Origin: Pachyseris speciosa
Lineage: Eukaryota; Cnidaria; Anthozoa; Scleractinia; Pachyseridae
Reading direction: 5' to 3'
Assembly (NCBI GenBank): GCA_016490735.1
Contig: JAEMWC010000288.1
Location: 1 to 64,000 of the forward strand
DNA length: 64,000 nt
Below, piece after piece: positions 1-10,897 of this stretch. Every line of letters starts with the position of its first letter. Position 1 is the stretch's first letter. The translations under genes and the position numbers were made by a program. The notes under the pieces are model-generated. The model made no database searches. It saw only the letters and a list, made by a program, of their open reading frames with translations, and had not been told where the DNA came from.

Positions 1-812
1 AACGGCACGCTCCATGACTTTGTTACCAGGGGAAGGACTGAGATAGGCCGATGATTATTTCCATCGTTCCTTGCTCCTGATTTAAAAATGGGTGTCACTC
101 TCGCATCCTTCCACTCGGGTAGAATTACTCCGGTGGAAATAGTAAGGTCAACCAGATACGTCGGATCAGTTTAGCTATAACTGGTGCTGAATCCTTGAGG
201 AGTCTTGCTGTGAGGCTATCAAGCTCTGTGGCTTTAGTCAGATTGAGCTTTGTCAGTTCTTTCCACACAAAACTGGTCAAAAGTTTTTGAAGCACGAAGT
301 TTTCAGTAATCCTGAGAGTCCAAAGTCTGGGCATCGGTTTACCCTTGTAATTGCCACATAGTTTCTCAGCGTCGGACGTGAAAAACTAATTGAAGCTAGC
401 AGCCGTTAAAAGGCTGGTGTATTTGTAGCTGCATGTTGCTTCTTGTTTGGTAAAATCTCGTTTAAGTTTTCCACAATTCCCGCGAGTCCTGTTTTTCACA
501 TAACTGCTTTGAATAATAGCTGGCTTTTTCCTTACGAAGTTTCATCGACACAGCGTTCCTCAGCCTTTTGTAACTGTTCCCGTGAAGCTCATTGTTAGTG
601 TGATTAGCTCTCTTATTGATGATAATCGCGCCTTTTCATCAAATCTTTTATAGTAGGGGTGATCCACGGTAAAGACCTCCCGCGCACACGGCGAGTGAGA
701 ACTGGTGCATTACTATCAGCTACCGACATATCGTCGGGACTAGACACAAATTCAATAACATCCATCACAGGCAGACAATCTGAACTCCGTGACGTCACGC
801 ACACCGCTTGAT
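1..812 (-). pseudogene. Non-LTR retrotransposon, linker and start of reverse transcriptase (broken, runs off window)
   Basis: Remnant of a LINE polyprotein read right to left. At about 613-804 the translation carries the linker after the endonuclease (RRVRGRSLPWITPTIKDLM). At 125-334 it carries the region just before the first RT block (ATELDSLTARLLKDSAPVIA), and at 1-60 in another frame it reads NHRPISVLPLVTKSW, the classic start of the non-LTR RT core. Frameshifts separate the pieces, so the copy is dead. The catalytic FADD box would lie left of base 1 and is not in the window. The endonuclease half sits at 1594-1863. The order EN-linker-RT and the RPIS motif fit Jockey/CR1-like non-LTR elements; I cannot decide the clade. 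Confidence 0.8.
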
Positions 813-1247
813 CTCATATATTCTCTCTATTTTGAAACGGCTGTTCTCGGCTGGATTCAAATAATAGCGAGAAATGTTCCATAAAATACCGAATTTTGCA
901 CCTCTTAATCCCAAATGTAGATGTAACTTAAGCCAGATGAATAAAGATCACTTACCCTATGCTCTTAATGAGGTCTTTTGCTTTTTTTATGGCATTTTGA
1001 GTCGCTTGCCGCTGAATCCCCTGACAATAGTATAAGATTAACAACAAGGCATGCAATTAATACAGCCGCAGCAGCTGAACGCCTTCTGACGTTTGTCCAT
1101 TTTCCCCCACTACCACGCGTCTCTCGCCATCAGCCCTGGGCAAATGAAGGCCAGGTAATTTTCGAAGATCCGTGCCAAAAAAGTTGTAAGCAGCCTGCTC
1201 ATAACGACCTAAAGTAACGCCGCGAACTTTCACATTCGATTACACGG

Positions 1248-1441
1248 ACAAATAACCCTCACCGGCTCCCCCAGCGGCTCGGCGTGTATTCTTTAGCACA
1301 TCAATTCAGCTTTTATTTTCTAAACACAAATTAAAGATAACCTGACAGCATAATTTAACACACTTAAATATTTTTTAGTTGCTATACCAATTTAATAATT
1401 GTTTGGCCGAGCCGTTGGGGGAGCTGGTGAGGGTCATTTGT
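1248..1441. repeat. Foldback repeat inserted within the LINE
   Basis: Bases 1248-1283 and 1406-1441 are near-perfect inverted repeats of about 36 bp (arm starts acaaataaccctcacc). They sit inside the roughly 0.8-kb segment (about 810-1590) that separates the LINE endonuclease remnant from its linker. This looks like a non-autonomous inverted-repeat element that landed in the LINE after it had inserted. The outer borders and a target duplication were not resolved. Confidence 0.55.
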
Positions 1442-1593
1442 AGATGTAACGTGATCCCATGGGACACGACTCAAATCTGCTCTGAATATTTCAAGGTCAT
1501 AATGTTTATAAGAGGGTATGCAACCAGTCTACAGATATTCGAATGGCAATGGGTTGGCGGGCATGTTGGTGGACAATAACAAATTAAAAGAAG

Positions 1594-1863
1594 CTAATGA
1601 GAAATCTTTTGTTCACGGTACACCAACATGACTATATACGCCCTATAGTTTCTCGCCTTTACTGTCTTTGGTGGAGGGAGCTTTATTCTGCGAAGCTTTC
1701 TAATTCTAAAAACGGCGCAGTGGTCGGAAAAACCAACCGGATTCACACCAGAGCAGTAAAGTTCGGGTCTTGTTGTGAGAAAAAGATCAATCAAAGTTCT
1801 GGAATTGTCAGTGATTCTCGTCCATTCATTAATAATTTGCGTCAACTGGAAGACTCTGGTCAT
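1594..1863 (-). pseudogene. Non-LTR retrotransposon endonuclease domain, C-terminal part
   Basis: The minus-strand reading frame contains EWTRITDNSRTLIDLFLTT followed by GFSDHCAVF. This is the final part of an APE-type endonuclease/exonuclease/phosphatase domain: SDH is the conserved catalytic Ser-Asp-His triplet near the end of the fold. In an intact LINE this enzyme nicks the target DNA to prime reverse transcription. Only the last third of the domain is visible. The reading frame breaks down near 1600, where the foldback-containing insertion begins, and the LINE text resumes at about 812. Together with 1-812 it forms one interrupted copy. No upstream ORF1 was recognised. Confidence 0.8.
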
Positions 1864-1959
1864 ACGTAAGAAGTTCTTGTTCTTGGTTGAAGGCTAGACG
1901 AACTTAAAGCGATGTCAAAGAGACGAATCTTTTGCTCTTCCTTTTTATCACTTGAAAAT

Positions 1960-2430
1960 TCACTTTTCGGGGTATCTGTTAACTAGTTCTTGTTATTTAT
2001 GCCTTTTCCGCGAAAAAAAGGCAAATGAATTCGAAGAAGATCAAGTTGTTTTGGTCAAAATGAAGAAGCCAACTGAATGTGAAATTACGAGTCGCAGAAA
2101 GCGCGCGGAAAATTAAGCCTCGGTTTGGTTTAGGTGTCTCGTTTTGGTTAGGTTAACCTGGCTTGAGCCTGCGATCCAATCAAAAACCAGTACCTGGTCA
2201 GCGGTAAACTTCAAAAAAGGCAACTGACCTCGATGAGCTCTAAACTTGAGCCCGCGATATGGTCACGTGATACTGTTCAGCGGAAACCTTGTTTTGACAG
2301 CTGTCAATTGGCCACGACACGGATGTCCTATATCAAAGATGTCTGATGGGCTCCTGAAGATGTACGCTGCAAACTAGCTGATCAGCTGGAGTATGGCCGT
2401 CGGCCATGTTGGATTATTATCTATATGTTA
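1960..2430 (+). repeat. Dispersed repeat, copy A (inverted relative to 52405-52845)
   Basis: This stretch matches, in reverse complement, the block at 52405-52845. Shared landmarks in order: caactgaatgtgaaattacg, cctggcttgagcctgcgatc, gtcacgtgat, and ccatgttggattatta. The two copies differ by many substitutions and small indels, so this is an old family. No coding sequence is conserved between them beyond short chance frames. Confidence 0.7.
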
Positions 2431-3078
2431 TTTGCCGGCCGGGAGGTTCGTATTGGGAAAAACTATGCTAGAGTTCTCGAGTATCATACTCGAGACCGAG
2501 GGCACAAAATACGAGCGTATACTTTCTTGTTCGATTAAATCGTGAAAAGACCTCGATTATACAAGAGACAACAAAGAATGACAACCTGAAATGGTGTTCA
2601 CAGCGCCCAACTTGTAATAATATATAAGCTAATCTACAACTTTGAAATTAAATTCCGATGTGTACTCAGTTGAGTATTCTCGCCTTTTTCAGAAATTGCA
2701 ACGATTTTTATCCCACGCTTGTTTCTTCATCCACTTAACTCTGAACCATTCATGGTTAGTATAAAACACTATTTATGCCATTTCTGCGCTTTCACTTTGA
2801 TGAAAAATTCTCGCTCGCTCCCAAGTTTGCTTCAAAGTCGGCAGTGGTCCGTACTCGGGGTTCGGATGGAAAAATCCGGACCACTGCTGCGCGCGCCAAA
2901 AATAGTCTGCTGAACAGGCTTCGCAGCAATAAAATAAGTAATCGACTTTGTTTAACGAGGGTGACACTTATAAACATAAATATAAACATAAACATAAAAC
3001 CTTTATTTCAACACGATAAGATTTAAATCTTACAAACTTACAGTGAGATATATACATGTAACATATCACAACGGTAAT
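2431..3078. other. No gene recognised
   Basis: About 650 bases with only short frames on both strands. A small (AAACAT)n-like low-complexity tract lies at about 2968-3000. I see no exon, RNA gene or element boundary here. Confidence 0.5.
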
Positions 3079-3079
3079 T

Positions 3080-3260
3080 GAACTGACAAACCTGCAGCCC
3101 TCGAAATTCCGGATCGATTGGAATTGGGGAATGTTTTTTTGAGGTGAGGGGAAAACCGGAGTACCCGGAGAAAAATCGCTCGGAGCAAGGACAAGAACCA
3201 ACAACAAACTCAACCCACATATGACGCCGAGTCCTGGAATCGAAAGGAGGGAATCTGACG
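3080..3260 (-). repeat. SINE body fragment (tRNA head missing)
   Basis: Reverse complement of the body of the tRNA-derived SINE at 3957-4228. It shares the blocks around ctccgggtactccggttttc and the segment reading catatgtgggttgagtttgt. The tRNA-like promoter part is absent, and the copy diverges after about 3255. Confidence 0.65.
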
Positions 3261-3464
3261 TTAGGCCTCTGAAACGCGGTGGAAACAATCTTTTTTGTAG
3301 GATGATTGAGAAACCTTACTAGATCTTTGAACCATTTGTGACATTTTTGGCAGTTTAGTTTCAAGCCTACTTTTGTTTTAGTCTTGGCCGTAAGTAATGC
3401 TGAAGTAGGGGCAAGAAAACTCAAGTAAAGCCATTAACAAACATTTTTGGCTCTTTGTCTCTAG

Positions 3465-3593
3465 TGTTGGAAGCAAAAGAAAGGGAAATAAAGGAGTTAA
3501 AACAGCAACGAGATACTATAACCGAATTAGATAGTCGGCAAGGACGACTCATTCCTGGAAATGAAAACATCGCCGAAGGCGAATGCATTCAAG
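3465..3593 (+). CDS. Candidate internal exon, coiled-coil protein (CARD gene family)
   Basis: An open stretch of 43 codons starts right after a pyrimidine-rich AG acceptor (tttgtctctag) and ends at a GTAAGC donor. Both borders are phase 1, so the exon is symmetric. The translation is strongly helical and charged (LEAKEREIKELKQQRDTITE), then turns into a polar linker. The 1-1 phase, coiled-coil start and linker end match the middle exon of the CARD gene at 24104-24376. I infer that it belonged to a related gene whose CARD exon would lie to the left and is either outside the window or lost to the LINE. No neighbouring exon was found, so it may be an orphan relic. Confidence 0.5.
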
Positions 3594-3616
3594 GTAAGCT
3601 AATTTACTTCTGTAAT

Positions 3617-4196
3617 AGCCTGCGAGCAAGCTCTCTATAGGGGAATCCTTGTTTACAATATTTGCCTCATTAGCATGAACAATTCAGGTTCTGATGGAGC
3701 TACAAATAAATCACTTCTGAATATTGAAAGGTCATAGTATGAATAACTCTGCTAACGAATATGAGCCTCATGTATTGAATACTTTTTAGTGCAACGCGGG
3801 TTTGAAAACTCAAAATTTTGCAAAGAATGTATGAGCTCATTAGTGCTTTTGCACCCAGAAACATTGCAATATCTCCTTGAATACTACACCTAAAGAGCTA
3901 AAAATTTCCTAAAGAGCTAAAAATTTCATAAAAATTTCATAATGTTTTCATATGGGGCAGGGTTGGCGCAGTGGTGAGAGCACTCGCCTTCCACCAATGT
4001 GTCCCGGGTTCGATTCCCGGACTCGGTGTCATATGTGGGCTGAGTTTGTTGGTTCTCTATTATACTCTGCTCCGAGAGGTTTTTCTCCGGGTACTCCGGT
4101 TTTCCCCTCTCCTCAAAACCAACGTTTGATTTAATTTGATTTGATTTGAGATTTGTAATTAGTAGACGAAGAGCCACCTTGTGGAAGTACTAATAA

Positions 4197-4228
<32 letters not shown>

Positions 4229-4310
4229 GTATTAAATTTCATTAGCTCTTTAGCTGCTGGGAGTCAAATCACATCTAACATGTTTCCTTCTGTAAGCAAA
4301 GCCGTATGCA

Positions 4311-4342
<32 letters not shown>

Positions 4343-5331
4343 TGAATCCCCCTATTGGGGTCTCACTCGAGATTCAAATTTCGGGCGCGAGTCGCGCGAG
4401 TGGCGAGCGAAGCAAGTGGTGAGGGGATTGGGGCGGGGGCGAGAGAAGGAGAGCTTGCCGAGATAACTAAAGAATTTTCACTTCCCGTTCGCCTGGGTGA
4501 GGGGAAATGCCATTGGCTGAAAAATGACATACCTTGCTTTTGCCTTGCTCGACCTGCCGCGTTCCTGGGGACATGTGAAAATAATATGGAATTCACTCCG
4601 AAAATGAAAGCCGGCGAGGACGAAAAACTCTTTTTTCCTTCAGTGAAGGATTTCTGTCGACTCTGCGGTTCTTATAAAGTTAACAAAGTTCAATGCGGAA
4701 GCCAGGCCCATCACATTGGAAAAGAAAAAAATTTTTCAACTGGCTCGGCTCGGCTCGGCTCGGCTCGATGATCGGTGTTGCCCTCGCAGAGCTTTGTGCA
4801 AATTCGCAGTTTATATTGACGGTGAAATATTCCTCTACATATACAAACCGATCAGTTGATTCGCGGTATATTAACAGCGAAATATTCCTCTGTATACATA
4901 TGAAATGGTTTGGTTACTTCGCAGTTTGTTAAATGTGAAATATTCCTCTGAAATCAGTGTTATGTTAATGTTATTTTAATGGCACAGTTACCTCGGAGCT
5001 CATTAACTGCGAAGTATTCTTCTTTTTGTTTGAATGGATCAGTTACTTCGCAGTTTATAATTAAATGCGAACTATTCTTTTTCTTCTCAAAAAACAAGAA
5101 GGAAAAATTTTACCGTTGTAAACTTGTATTTCCGAAATACAAGCATCCAACTTTGTTACTTGAAAAGTGGCTATAGAATTTCATACTTCCGGTGGATTTA
5201 AATCCATTTCCTCGCTGTCCTGCGGTTTCCGGGGAGGAAATAAAAATTCTTCAGTCATCGCGGCAAGCTCTCCTTCTCTTGCCCCCACCCCAATCCTCTC
5301 GCGCCCGAAAGAGCTTGCTCTCAGGCTACTT
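3617..5331. repeat. TIR-bounded non-autonomous element with a nested SINE
   Basis: The left end reads tagcctgcgagcaagctctc and the right end is its inverse (gagcttgctctcaggcta). A second, longer inverted match joins about 4376-4475 to 5250-5322, including ggagagcttgccg and the attggggcgggggc/gcccccaccccaat pair. The left arm carries an extra gcgcgagtcgcgcgagtggcgag stretch that the right arm lacks. The SINE at 3957-4228 is nested inside. A shorter relative lies inverted at 47345-47588. The interior has only short frames and shows no transposase, so I call it non-autonomous. The superfamily is undetermined. Confidence 0.6.
3957..4228 (+). repeat. tRNA-derived SINE, full length, with (ATT)n tail
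   Basis: The head has RNA polymerase III type 2 promoter boxes: box A-like tggcgcagtggtgagagc near 3965 and box B ggttcgattccc near 4008. The body (tccgggtactccggttttcc) is shared with 3080-3260. It ends in aataaattattattattatt, a typical SINE tail. It moves using a LINE reverse transcriptase and encodes no protein. A clean target duplication was not found. Confidence 0.85.
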
Positions 5332-6394
5332 CTCTAACTATGTACCAAACGTTGTCTTGTAATGACATTCTATCCCCAATCCTAAGGTGCTAATTTTTAA
5401 GTCGTGAATGCGCGCAAGCGCAATGAACGACTTATAGCTGTCCGGTGAAAGGGGGTAAATTTTGGTGTAAACTCCCTGGGTAACCTGGCCATTCTAGCAC
5501 ATGGTAAGCTTTGTGTCCAAAATGGCTGGCATTTATATTTCACAGAGAATCAGTTCAAGATAGTAGTGTGCCTTTCTCAGAAGGAAAACACAGCTTCAGT
5601 TTAAAACTTTAAATCGAAAGAACAAGTTCTAAGAAAGACTCGACAGCTTAAACATTGGAAATGAGTTAGTTAATAGCGAGGAAATCCTTCTTAGACGACA
5701 TATGTGTTTTGTTACTTCACGAATCACTGCGAATCATCACAAGAATAGTTGACTTTCTCGGTAATATTTCAGTGCTTCTGGGAATCCACCTTGCCAAAAA
5801 ATTTACAGGTTTGAATGTGAATTTTTACCGTGCTTTATCTGTAATTGACCGATTTATTGTATTCCACGAAACTTTAGCGAAATTTGCTCAATGTAGGCAA
5901 TAAATTGTGCTGAAAAGACTTCAAAGTGACTCGAAATTCGCTGGCTTGCTTCGCCGACGCGTACATTTACTCGAGGTGAAAATTGAACGGGTTTGCTTTT
6001 CAGGCATGTGCAAAAAAAAAATTTATTTAGGAAAGATTATTGTCTGTTTTTTTCTGTCTTAATTCACGGAATTTCGTAATCACTCGATCTAAGTAAACAA
6101 ACTGAAATCCTCGTAACGCAAATATCAAATTCGCCCATCTGACAACAGAATCAAATTGTACTGGGGGAAGGGGCATGTTTTGATTCCCAAGAAGTGTGTT
6201 TTGCTTGAAAAGGTTTGTAAGTTGTTAGTTTGCATAGTGCCCATGAAGAGTGGATTTGACTTTTTTAAAACCCGGACACACCAAGTGGTGATTTGCAAAC
6301 TTTTGAAATTCTTCGAAGGGATAACATAAAGATTTGCCAAAACAACATTTTCACTGCTGATGTTGATACAGTGTAATACAACCAATGAAAATTA
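5332..6394. other. No gene recognised
   Basis: AT-rich sequence with short frames only. No exon boundaries with a convincing coding frame, RNA gene or repeat border were seen. Confidence 0.5.
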
Positions 6395-6864
6395 TCATGA
6401 TGATATTGATAGTTGGTGCGTAGTTGTGGTTTTCTTTTGATCTTTTAGCTGCCATACATGCTTGCTTTGTTCTGTGTCATTTTTTCTACTTTCGTTTTTG
6501 AATGACATCTGGTGATTTCGCCATGTTGTCTTGAACTCCGTGGCGGTGAGGCCGACGTATGTCTCAGTGCTTTCAGCAGTGGTGATAGTGGCTTCAGGTA
6601 TACTACTTCCTCGACAAGACATTGTCCTTTCAAAGGGCATTTGCTTGGCTCCAAGCAGTTGCAGGGTTTAGGGGGTGCTTTTTTCATCAGGTGGCGAGTC
6701 ATCTGTCTTAGAGTGGTTTTGTTGTGTCCATCGACGCTCTGTTTCATGTTTGGTGAATAACTGTAACTTAGCTTATTTTTGTTAAAAAGTTTTCTTAATT
6801 TATGTTTCGGTGGAAAACAATTCTCGATCAAATTTAGAAATTCTCTTCCTATTTTAGTTTGCAA
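6395..6864 (-). pseudogene. Penelope-like element, C-terminal GIY-YIG endonuclease region
   Basis: Two overlapping minus-strand frames form one broken coding region. The first carries the RT-to-endonuclease linker with Cys clusters (CNCLEPSKCPLKGQCLVEEV). The second picks up the GIY-YIG core (ETYVGLTATEFKTTWRNHQ) and the typical SKHVWQLKDQKK end. In Penelope-like retroelements this nuclease cuts the target for integration. A frameshift near 6640 separates the halves and the upstream RT is missing, so this is a 5'-truncated dead copy. Confidence 0.75.
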
Positions 6865-7285
6865 AGTTTTACTAAATGGTGGGTTGAATCATTCTTCATG
6901 CTTCTTCAGTAAAAGTGTTTACAGGATTAAAAATACTTGGAATAAAAATGTCTAGATCTTGGATCTTAAATAGGCTAAAAATTAACAAAACAATTGAGAT
7001 AATAAATAAAAACAATAAAAATTAACGGTGTAAAAGGAAAGGCCCTAGCTCCCTAGGGTATTTATTTGTTATCTCAATTGTTTTGCTAATTTTAAGCCTA
7101 TTTGATGACGAGAAACCACAATTTTTTTTGTAACACCTATATTTCGACCACGTTCAGTTATCTTCTTCAGGGAGACTAACTAACCGTAACCGTTGAACAC
7201 TTTTTAAATTGCTGAATTGTCAAGGCAACGCGCGTGCATGAAAACAAATAACTAATAACACATTAAGCCTAACGGAACAATTACG

Positions 7286-7756
7286 TCATCTTCTGCACGC
7301 GCTCACACGGTTTTTCTTGTTTTGCCCATAAAAATCATCATCATCGTTTAGTCCGTGCGGGAGCAATGTTCCTAATCTGTGGATCCACTGTTCTTCCTTA
7401 TCACGCAACTCTCTCTCTCCTTTTACCCAGTCTAATAGTTGTATGTTCATATCTTCTAAGCCCAAATGTCCTTGACTATGAAAATGCTGATAAAGAACAT
7501 CATCCTTCACCTTATTTATAGAAGACAAATTAGCATGAGCATTAACTCTACTTTTATGGTTGTTAAATCTAGTCCTAAACGAAGTGGTCGTGGATCCAAC
7601 ATATTGAATGCCACATTTTTTACAAGTGATAAGATAGATTACATTTCTAGAGTTGCATTTCAGGTTATAGTTTATATTAAATTCCTTTCCAGTGGTGTTG
7701 CTACGAAAAACCCTTCCTTCACACAGAAATTTACGAATATAAACAAATATAAACAA
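7286..7756 (-). pseudogene. Penelope-like element, GIY-YIG endonuclease domain
   Basis: One continuous minus-strand frame of 156 codons. It opens with the Cys-containing linker (INYNLKCNSRNVIYLITCKK) and continues into the GIY-YIG signature (IQYVGSTTTSFRTRFNNHKS), with the downstream Arg and HFHSQGHLGLEDMNIQLLD block. The end (KEEQWIHRLGTLLPHGLN) is the usual C-terminus of this family. The catalytic Tyr, Arg and His positions look present. The reverse transcriptase half is absent upstream (7757-8290), so the copy is 5'-truncated, as is common after target-primed reverse transcription. It is a different subfamily from the copy at 6395-6864. Downstream at 7141-7175 is a hammerhead-like motif. 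Confidence 0.8.
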
Positions 7757-8289
7757 TGCACGTTCACTGAATTACATTGGGGCGTAGTCAGGACATCAAA
7801 ATTCTACAACAGGAGAATCTTCAACTTTACAGCAATTGGTAAATAAACCACCTCAGGAGAATAGCCCATCAGAACATAAAGGCCATGACGGAGAGATTGA
7901 CGGAAAAATGATAAATTGTGAGAGAACTAGGTTCAACCCTCAATAATGTTAAAATGGCTCTCATTTCAGTCTAAATTGGTTTTTAAAGAAGATGTGAAAC
8001 AAAAAATTGCAAATGGGTACTCAAGAAATGCATTGTTCTCTCTGGCGCTACCTCGGTGTAAGAACCTGTGAAACTCACGAATGACGAAAAACAAAGAAAA
8101 TAAAACATTCTAAGCAATAGTGCACAGCAAAACAACTGAGCAGGCTTTCAGGCTTCTTTTCCCAATTGCATAAATTGCGTCCACAACTGCGAGGGTCATT
8201 CTTCATTTGAAAACAATATCTCATAAAACAAAGAAAACCTCGTCAGGTTCTAACACCGAGGTTAAGCCAAAAAAATGTTGGATCCATCA

Positions 8290-8520
8290 TGTTGGGTCTG
8301 TTTGAACTGATACCGTGTTGGGAGTTGCTGGATCGATGTCGTTGTTATAACTGCCAGCAACACCAAACACGGTGTTCAAACACACCCAACATGTTGGGCC
8401 AGCAATGTTGGATGTTGTCGTCATAAAAACAAGCAAAACCCAACACGGTGTTCAAACACACCCAACATGTGAGGCCAACAATATTGCAAATGTTGCAACA
8501 ATTAACCTGCCCCCAACGTC
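8290..8520. repeat. Diverged copies of the 76-bp repeat family
   Basis: Contains several imperfect versions of the caacacggtgttcaaacaca and cccaacatgttgggcc blocks that form the regular array at 8680-9085. A SINE (8521-8680) separates the two parts. Confidence 0.65.
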
Positions 8521-8680
8521 ACTGGTTTCATAGCTCAGTTGGTAAAAGCATCGCACCGGTATCGCGAGGTCTCGGGTTCAAACCCTGTTGAAGTCCTGAT
8601 TTTTTTCAGGCTTCTTTTCCGCAATTGCATAAATTGCGTTCACAACTACTAGGATCATTCTTCATTTGATTTGAATGTTG
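8521..8680 (+). repeat. tRNA-derived SINE (Thr-like head)
   Basis: The head shows tagctcagttggtaaaagc (box A-like) and gggttcaaacccc-type box B (ggttcaaaccctg), with a cloverleaf-like layout and a candidate GGT anticodon loop (accggtat). The acceptor arms pair only partly, and the sequence continues into a body (caggcttcttttccgcaatt) that is repeated without the head at about 8145-8215. I therefore call it a SINE rather than a functional tRNA. Confidence 0.7.
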
Positions 8681-9085
8681 CATGTCGTTGTTATAACAAC
8701 CAGCAACACCCAACACGGTGTTCAAACGCACCCAACATGTTGGACCAACAAAGTTGGTTGTTGTTGTTATAACAACCAGCAACACCCAACACGGTGTTCA
8801 AACGCACCAAACATGTTGGACCAACAAGGTTGGATGTTGTTGTTATAACAACCAGCAACACCCAATACGGTGTTCAAACGCACCCAACATGTTGGACCAA
8901 CAAAGTTGGATGTTGTTGTTATAACAACCAGCAACACCCAACACGGTGTTCAAGCGCACCAAACATGTTGGACCAACAAGGTTGGATGTTGTTGTTATAA
9001 CAACCAGCGACACCCAACACGGTGTTCAAACGCACCAAACATGTTGGGCCAACAAGGTTGGATGTTGTTGTTATAACAACCATTA
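8680..9085. repeat. Tandem repeat, 76-bp unit, five copies
   Basis: The block caacacggtgttcaaacgca recurs at 8711, 8787, 8863, 8939 and 9015, always 76 bases apart, with a few substitutions. Each unit contains the perfect palindrome gttgttataacaac and the near-palindrome aacatgtt. The three overlapping 68-codon frames across it are by-products of a period that preserves stop-free reading and are not genes. Confidence 0.9.
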
Positions 9086-9258
9086 GAGGTTGTTGGCCAA
9101 CAATGATTTGGTTTTGTTTGGACCGTTTGCACGAACCTTTTGGGCCGGGGTTTTAATTGAAAGGGGCGCGTTTATTTGAGAGACGGCTGTTATTCAAGTA
9201 AATACAGTACTTACTATTTTATTACCATACAGCAACAAGTACGGCAAATGACGAGGCA

Positions 9259-9526
9259 ATGGATGAAAGATGCAAAAAGATATTGAAAAGTGTCATGGTG
9301 GAGTTAGTGAACGACATGGATGCGGAGGAAGTTTTGCTACACATGGCTAAGGCACTCGTGTTTAGTGAGCGGGACGAAGAAAGAATAAAGTCCAAGTCCA
9401 CACGTCGAGAGAAATGCATAGCGCTGCTAGAAATATTATCAATGAGAGGTGCACAAGCCTATGGTGCCTTCGTTAAAGCACTGGAAGAAGTTCATGAGCA
9501 TCTTGCGAACATTGTTAGAAAAGCAG
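9259..9526 (+). CDS. CARD domain exon of an incomplete gene
   Basis: Starting at ATG 9259, 89 codons plus one base run to a GTGAGT donor (phase 1). The fold pattern matches a death-fold CARD: an amphipathic first helix (MDERCKKILKSVMVELVNDM), then DAEEVLLHMAKALVFSERDEE, a basic turn (SKSTRREK) and a last helical block (AYGAFVKALEEVHEHLANIV). Exon length and phase are identical to the CARD exon at 22402-22669, so the two are paralogues. CARDs mediate homotypic assembly in apoptosis and innate signalling; the partner is unknown. An AG acceptor sits 18 bases upstream, which suggests a 5' untranslated exon. No downstream coiled-coil exon could be found before 22 kb, so the gene may be broken. Confidence 0.65.
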
Positions 9527-9902
9527 GTGAGTGTATGATGTTTATGGGTACTACCTCGACCAGACATGTAGAGTAAACTGACACACTAATTTTGCTATTG
9601 ATAATGGTCAAATGTCGTGTGGCTACCCCGGGTTACCCATGCCAACAAACCCACAAGCGTAACACCGACTGGAAATTGAATTTAGTATGGGAATAACGGA
9701 CGGTTGGCAATGCCACGGGGTACCCTAAGAATATCAAATGGGGATGTATCACCCGGTTCTCCAAATCCTGACATTTCAGACTCATGTCAAATCAAAATAC
9801 GCTATTTTCAAAACTCGTTTTTAGAACTCGATCGCCTCTAAAACCCATATCCGTTTGCAGACCTACTGGCTTTGTGTAATATAACTAGTCCCGAAGCTTA
9901 AT

Positions 9903-10897
9903 GGTCTATTATAGGGGTCTGCGCATTCCGCAAACCGCCAAATTTTGTTCTTCCCAGACCGCAAACCGCCCTCATTTTCTTCTAAAGACCGAAAGACCGA
10001 AACCGCACTTACAGTAGAGCGATTACCACCGTAACCGATCTTTTAAGGCTTTTAAATGTAGTTAACCACAGCTGAACAGAAAGGGTTAAACGGCTTAAAC
10101 GAGAACTGAAAAATGTATTTCTTGATCTTTTGTGACCTTTTGGGTCAATGTTGGTGGTTGTAAACATTTGAGGAAACCCTCGTGCTGATCACGTGACCAT
10201 CCAAAATCTGGGTGGCAAAAAATTTGATGGCAGAGAGCGGTGGCAAAGTCAAGAAACTGTTACTGTGACAACTAACGACCCACCCTCTCTGCGGTATTGT
10301 TGTTTTTACTGGTCACGTGATCAGATCCAACCAGGGTCTCTCTCTCGATGACAAGAGAGGAAAAGAGAGAGAGCCTGGGTTCAAGGTTGGTAGCTCTTTT
10401 AGCGGCTGCAATTTTTGCATGGGAAGAGGCAACTTCATTCTAAATTTTTCCTTTCGGATAAAATCTTTTGGCGTTGCCCCAAGCTTATAAAAAGGGCAAC
10501 GCATTTGATTATATCGACCATATTATTGGCCGTCAACTCGGCCGCCATCTTTCCACGTGCTCTGTCTGGCCTTGGGTCAAATTACCTCCCCACAAGGCAG
10601 GCCGGGAGAAAACCGAAAACTACGGCAAACTCCCGCTAGCTTGGGGAGAGGAGAAACCAATCTTGAAGGAAAATAAAGCGACTGTTCAGTCTTATAAATA
10701 TCTTCTGAGCCTATTAACTCGTTTTGAATGACCGCCACCAAACACGAACAAACTGAAAACCGCGAAATAAAGTTATGATTTCCCGCAACCGCACGATAAT
10801 TTCTTGACCGTAAACCGCCAAAACAACATATGCATGTTCCCGCGAACCGACACTCCAAATAGGCTCAAACCGCCAGACCGCCAGAGTATAATAGACC
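9903..10897. repeat. TIR-bounded element of about 1 kb
   Basis: Ends are ggtctattata (9903-9913) and its inverse tataatagacc (10887-10897), each flanked by an aagctt block. Subterminal aaaccgcc motifs recur at both ends, as in hAT-type elements. No transposase frame lies inside, and no clear 8-bp target duplication was seen, so the class stays open. Confidence 0.5.

Noticed and set aside
8521..8595. Functional tRNA gene
   Set aside because: The acceptor and anticodon stems pair poorly, and the sequence continues into a SINE body repeated nearby.
8718..9076. Three overlapping 68-codon frames as proteins
   Set aside because: They are the 76-bp tandem repeat read in successive registers.
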